Shown here in pieces: positions 37,931 to 39,157 of a stretch of DNA of 39,157 bases. The stretch lies in NCBI GenBank assembly GCA_017592775.1, contig JAGFNJ010000049.1, positions 1 through 39,157 on the forward strand. The letters are read 5' to 3'. The position numbers were made by a program, and so were the translations under genes. The notes below the pieces were generated by a model that saw only the letters and a program-made list of their open reading frames with translations, was not told the DNA's origin and made no database searches. Position 1 is the stretch's first letter; each line of letters starts with the position of its first letter. The DNA is from Candidatus Accumulibacter conexus. GTDB lineage: Bacteria; Pseudomonadota; Gammaproteobacteria; Burkholderiales; Rhodocyclaceae.

Positions 37931-38173
37931 ATGAGCGACAACGTCGACAATCTGGTTCTTGAGCACTTGCGCGCCTTGCGGGGTGGACAGGACCGCATCG
38001 AAAGCGAGTTGCGGGAGGTCGCCACCCGGCTTACCAGCCTGGAAGCGAGCACTGCCGCTGGCCGACGCGATAGTGCGCACAACTACGAGGAAATCATCCG
38101 GCAACAGTCAAGTATCGATCAGATCAAGGCGCGAATTGACCGGATTGAAAGACGGCTGGAAATCGCGGGTTGA
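37931..38173 (+). CDS. Small coiled-coil protein, unknown
   Basis: An 80-aa protein starting at ATG 37931 (MSDNVDNLVLEHLRALRGG) behind a strong AAGGAGG. It is almost entirely helical and charged, with heptad-like spacing: GQDRIESELREVATRLTSLE, and at the end SSIDQIKARIDRIERRLEI. Similar SlyX-like or MSDN-type proteins occur near toxin-antitoxin loci in proteobacteria, often of unknown role. No partner gene is adjacent. The gene looks intact, with its own promoter. The similarity is a pattern impression rather than a firm family call. Confidence 0.8.
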   Translation: MSDNVDNLVLEHLRALRGGQDRIESELREVATRLTSLEASTAAGRRDSAHNYEEIIRQQSSIDQIKARIDRIERRLEIAG

Positions 38174-38347
38174 GAAATCACCGATCGGGCAAAACGACGG
38201 GCCGCGGCTGGTCGGACCGCGATTTTCGTGACCCGATTTCCTGACCCCGATTTCCGCGTGCCGATATCCGAGTGCGGCTGCAAGCGCAGCACGCGCTTGC
38301 TTTCCGGGCCATCGTGCAGGCAGTGGTGGATCGGCAGAAATGGTGCC

Positions 38348-38463
38348 CGCGTCTGGCAGACGGTCGAGCCGGTCTTCGGCATCATCAAGTCGATCATCGG
38401 CTTTCGCCGGTTCTCGCTGCGCGGTTTGCAGAAGGTCACGGGCGAATGGACGCTGGTCTACGC
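38348..38463 (+). pseudogene. Tail fragment of an IS1182-like (DDE) transposase
   Basis: The frame reads RVWQTVEPVFGIIKSIIGFR, then RFSLRGLQKVTGEWTLVY. This matches the C-terminal part of IS1182/IS5-type transposases (R-K-Q-T-V-E-P-V-F-G-I-I-K-S-x-M-G-F-R-Q-F-x-L-R-G-L). The following W-N-L-K-R tail is missing and the upstream DDE domain is absent. It is a fossil of an insertion beside the hicBA pair. Two more 'GACCCCGATTTC'-like short repeats lie just upstream (38230-38260). Confidence 0.75.
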
Positions 38464-38525
38464 TACCATTGCCACCTGCCACGACCTGCGCGAGCCATTG
38501 CTGTGGCCTATCAGGGGTGAAGATC

Positions 38526-38753
38526 ATGGAACATATCATTCAGTTGCATATCGAGAAGCTGCCAGAGGGCGTTTATCTCGCCACCAGCGATGACGTACAA
38601 GGCCTGGTGGCACAGGGCCGTACGATCCAGGAAACCATCGAGATTGCGCGCGATGTGGCCAAGAGGCTAATCGAGGCACAGTCCGACGAGAACACCCCGC
38701 CGCTGCCGCCAGCTTGCGAGGCCTTCGACTACCCGCTGGTTGTGGCTACCTGA
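38526..38753 (+). CDS. hicB: HicB-family antitoxin
   Basis: A 75-aa protein starting at ATG 38526 (MEHIIQLHIEKLPEGVYLAT); the frame is open upstream but that part overlaps the transposase fossil. The sequence shows the HicB RNase-H-like pattern: EGVYLATSDDVQGLVAQGRT, then T-I-Q-E-T-I-E-I-A-R-D-V-A-K-R-L-I-E. There is no added DNA-binding domain. It blocks HicA. The gene order is hicB then hicA with a TGATG overlap. Both look intact, unlike the remnant at 37304. Confidence 0.88.
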   Translation: MEHIIQLHIEKLPEGVYLATSDDVQGLVAQGRTIQETIEIARDVAKRLIEAQSDENTPPLPPACEAFDYPLVVAT

Positions 38754-38980
38754 TGGGGCAACTCGCGGGGTTCAGCTACCGCGAGATCGTCAAGCGCCTG
38801 AAAGAGCTCGGATTGAAATTCCACCGCCAGGCGGCGGGCTCCCATGAGATCTGGTTTAACCCGGCGCTGAACCGGTACACAACGATCCCGAACCACCCCG
38901 GCGACATGCCCGAGGGAACGCTTCGCGCCATCCTCAAGCAGGCCGGCATCGAACCCGAAACATTCTTGCGGGCGAAGTAA
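38753..38980 (+). CDS. hicA: HicA-family mRNA interferase toxin
   Basis: A 75-aa toxin starting at ATG 38753 (MGQLAGFSYREIVKRLKELG), overlapping the hicB stop (TGATG). The dsRBD-like HicA fold shows as REIVKRLKELGLKFHRQAAG, then SHEIWFNPALNRYTTIPNHP, with the conserved catalytic His in GSHEIW, then G-D-M-P-E-G-T-L-R-A-I-L-K-Q-A-G-I. HicA cleaves mRNA and tmRNA independently of the ribosome, inhibiting growth until HicB returns. Length is typical. No frameshift or missing residue is evident, so this pair appears functional. Confidence 0.9.
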   Translation: MGQLAGFSYREIVKRLKELGLKFHRQAAGSHEIWFNPALNRYTTIPNHPGDMPEGTLRAILKQAGIEPETFLRAK

Positions 38981-39095
38981 CACTGCGTGGTGGAGACTTT
39001 GGCTGTCCGTACCCGTGACCGCTGCTAGCTGTTGTTACGTCCCGCCCTATCCGAGCCTCTCCGTCCCGAGCTATTCCGGGGTGAGACAAGAAGAA

Positions 39096-39144
39096 TGTCC
39101 CACACTGTAGCCGGGCGGATTTTCCCCGGCAGCAGCGTGGGACA
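39096..39144. repeat. Long imperfect palindrome (hairpin) near window end
   Basis: TGTCCCACACTG (39096-39107) pairs with CAGCGTGGGACA (39133-39144) with one mismatch. Inside, GCCGGG (39110-39115) pairs with CCCGGC (39125-39130). The whole 49 bp can form a cruciform or hairpin. It lies 115 bp beyond hicA and might be a terminator, a REP-like element or an IS terminus; the window ends before its neighbours show which. Confidence 0.7.
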
Positions 39145-39157
39145 GGGGGTCTATCGG

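Noticed and set aside
1-39157. tRNA, rRNA or riboswitch genes
   Set aside because: I searched by eye for cloverleaf-like arms, CCA ends and rRNA-like stretches and saw none convincing.

Overview
This 39 kb window is chromosomal DNA from a GC-rich betaproteobacterium. A PHA-granule phasin, a RpoH-type sigma factor, FadD, a SulP carrier with a STAS domain, a large type II secretion/type IV pilus-like operon and a vanadium-haloperoxidase-like enzyme together suggest a Rhodocyclales-type organism, possibly near Candidatus Accumulibacter. That placement is inference from gene content; no rRNA or other marker gene is present.

Layout. 1-6.1 kb: the N-terminus of an ISAzo13-like transposase at the edge, a phasin, a run of small envelope or stress-type genes on the minus strand (including a 49-aa Lmo0937-type membrane protein), a Spy/LTXXQ periplasmic protein, a divergent RpoH paralogue and a VIT-family membrane protein. 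6.5-10.1 kb: fadD followed closely by a SulP-STAS transporter. 10.1-13.4 kb: a three-gene minus-strand ABC exporter (adaptor, permease, ATPase). 13.5-19.5 kb: an accessory island with parD and a broken parE, then a minus-strand operon of a Trypco1 protein, a trypsin-like protease fused to a P-loop NTPase, and a 920-aa membrane protein with a glycine-rich multi-pass region and a second ATPase. The island lies between two same-orientation copies of a ~300-bp piece of the ABC adaptor gene, the distal copy degenerate, followed by a dead Doc/Fic toxin. 19.5-22.9 kb: a 559-aa protein with an AcrVA2-like C-terminal signature, an exported NHL beta-propeller, and an exported protein of unknown function. 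23.4-35 kb: a tightly overlapping operon with a lytic transglycosylase, GspG/F/E-like proteins, four PilM/N/O/P-like assembly proteins, a lipoprotein secretin with a C-terminal cohesin domain, three more prepilin-like proteins and an exported Fn3-like protein. 35-36.4 kb: a convergent haloperoxidase/PAP2-type enzyme. 36.8-39.2 kb: a toxin-antitoxin graveyard with a DUF4160 remnant, a fused and amber-interrupted hicB-hicA pseudogene, a coiled-coil protein, an IS transposase tail, and an intact hicB-hicA pair.

The most interesting system is the Trypco1 / trypsin-NTPase / membrane-ATPase operon. It has the architecture of an NTP-dependent, protease-effector conflict or immunity system and sits between direct repeats beside toxin-antitoxin remnants. 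Second is the secretion operon, which mixes T2SS-like and pilus-like parts and ends in exported proteins that may be its substrates. Family names rest on motifs read by eye; no database search was possible.
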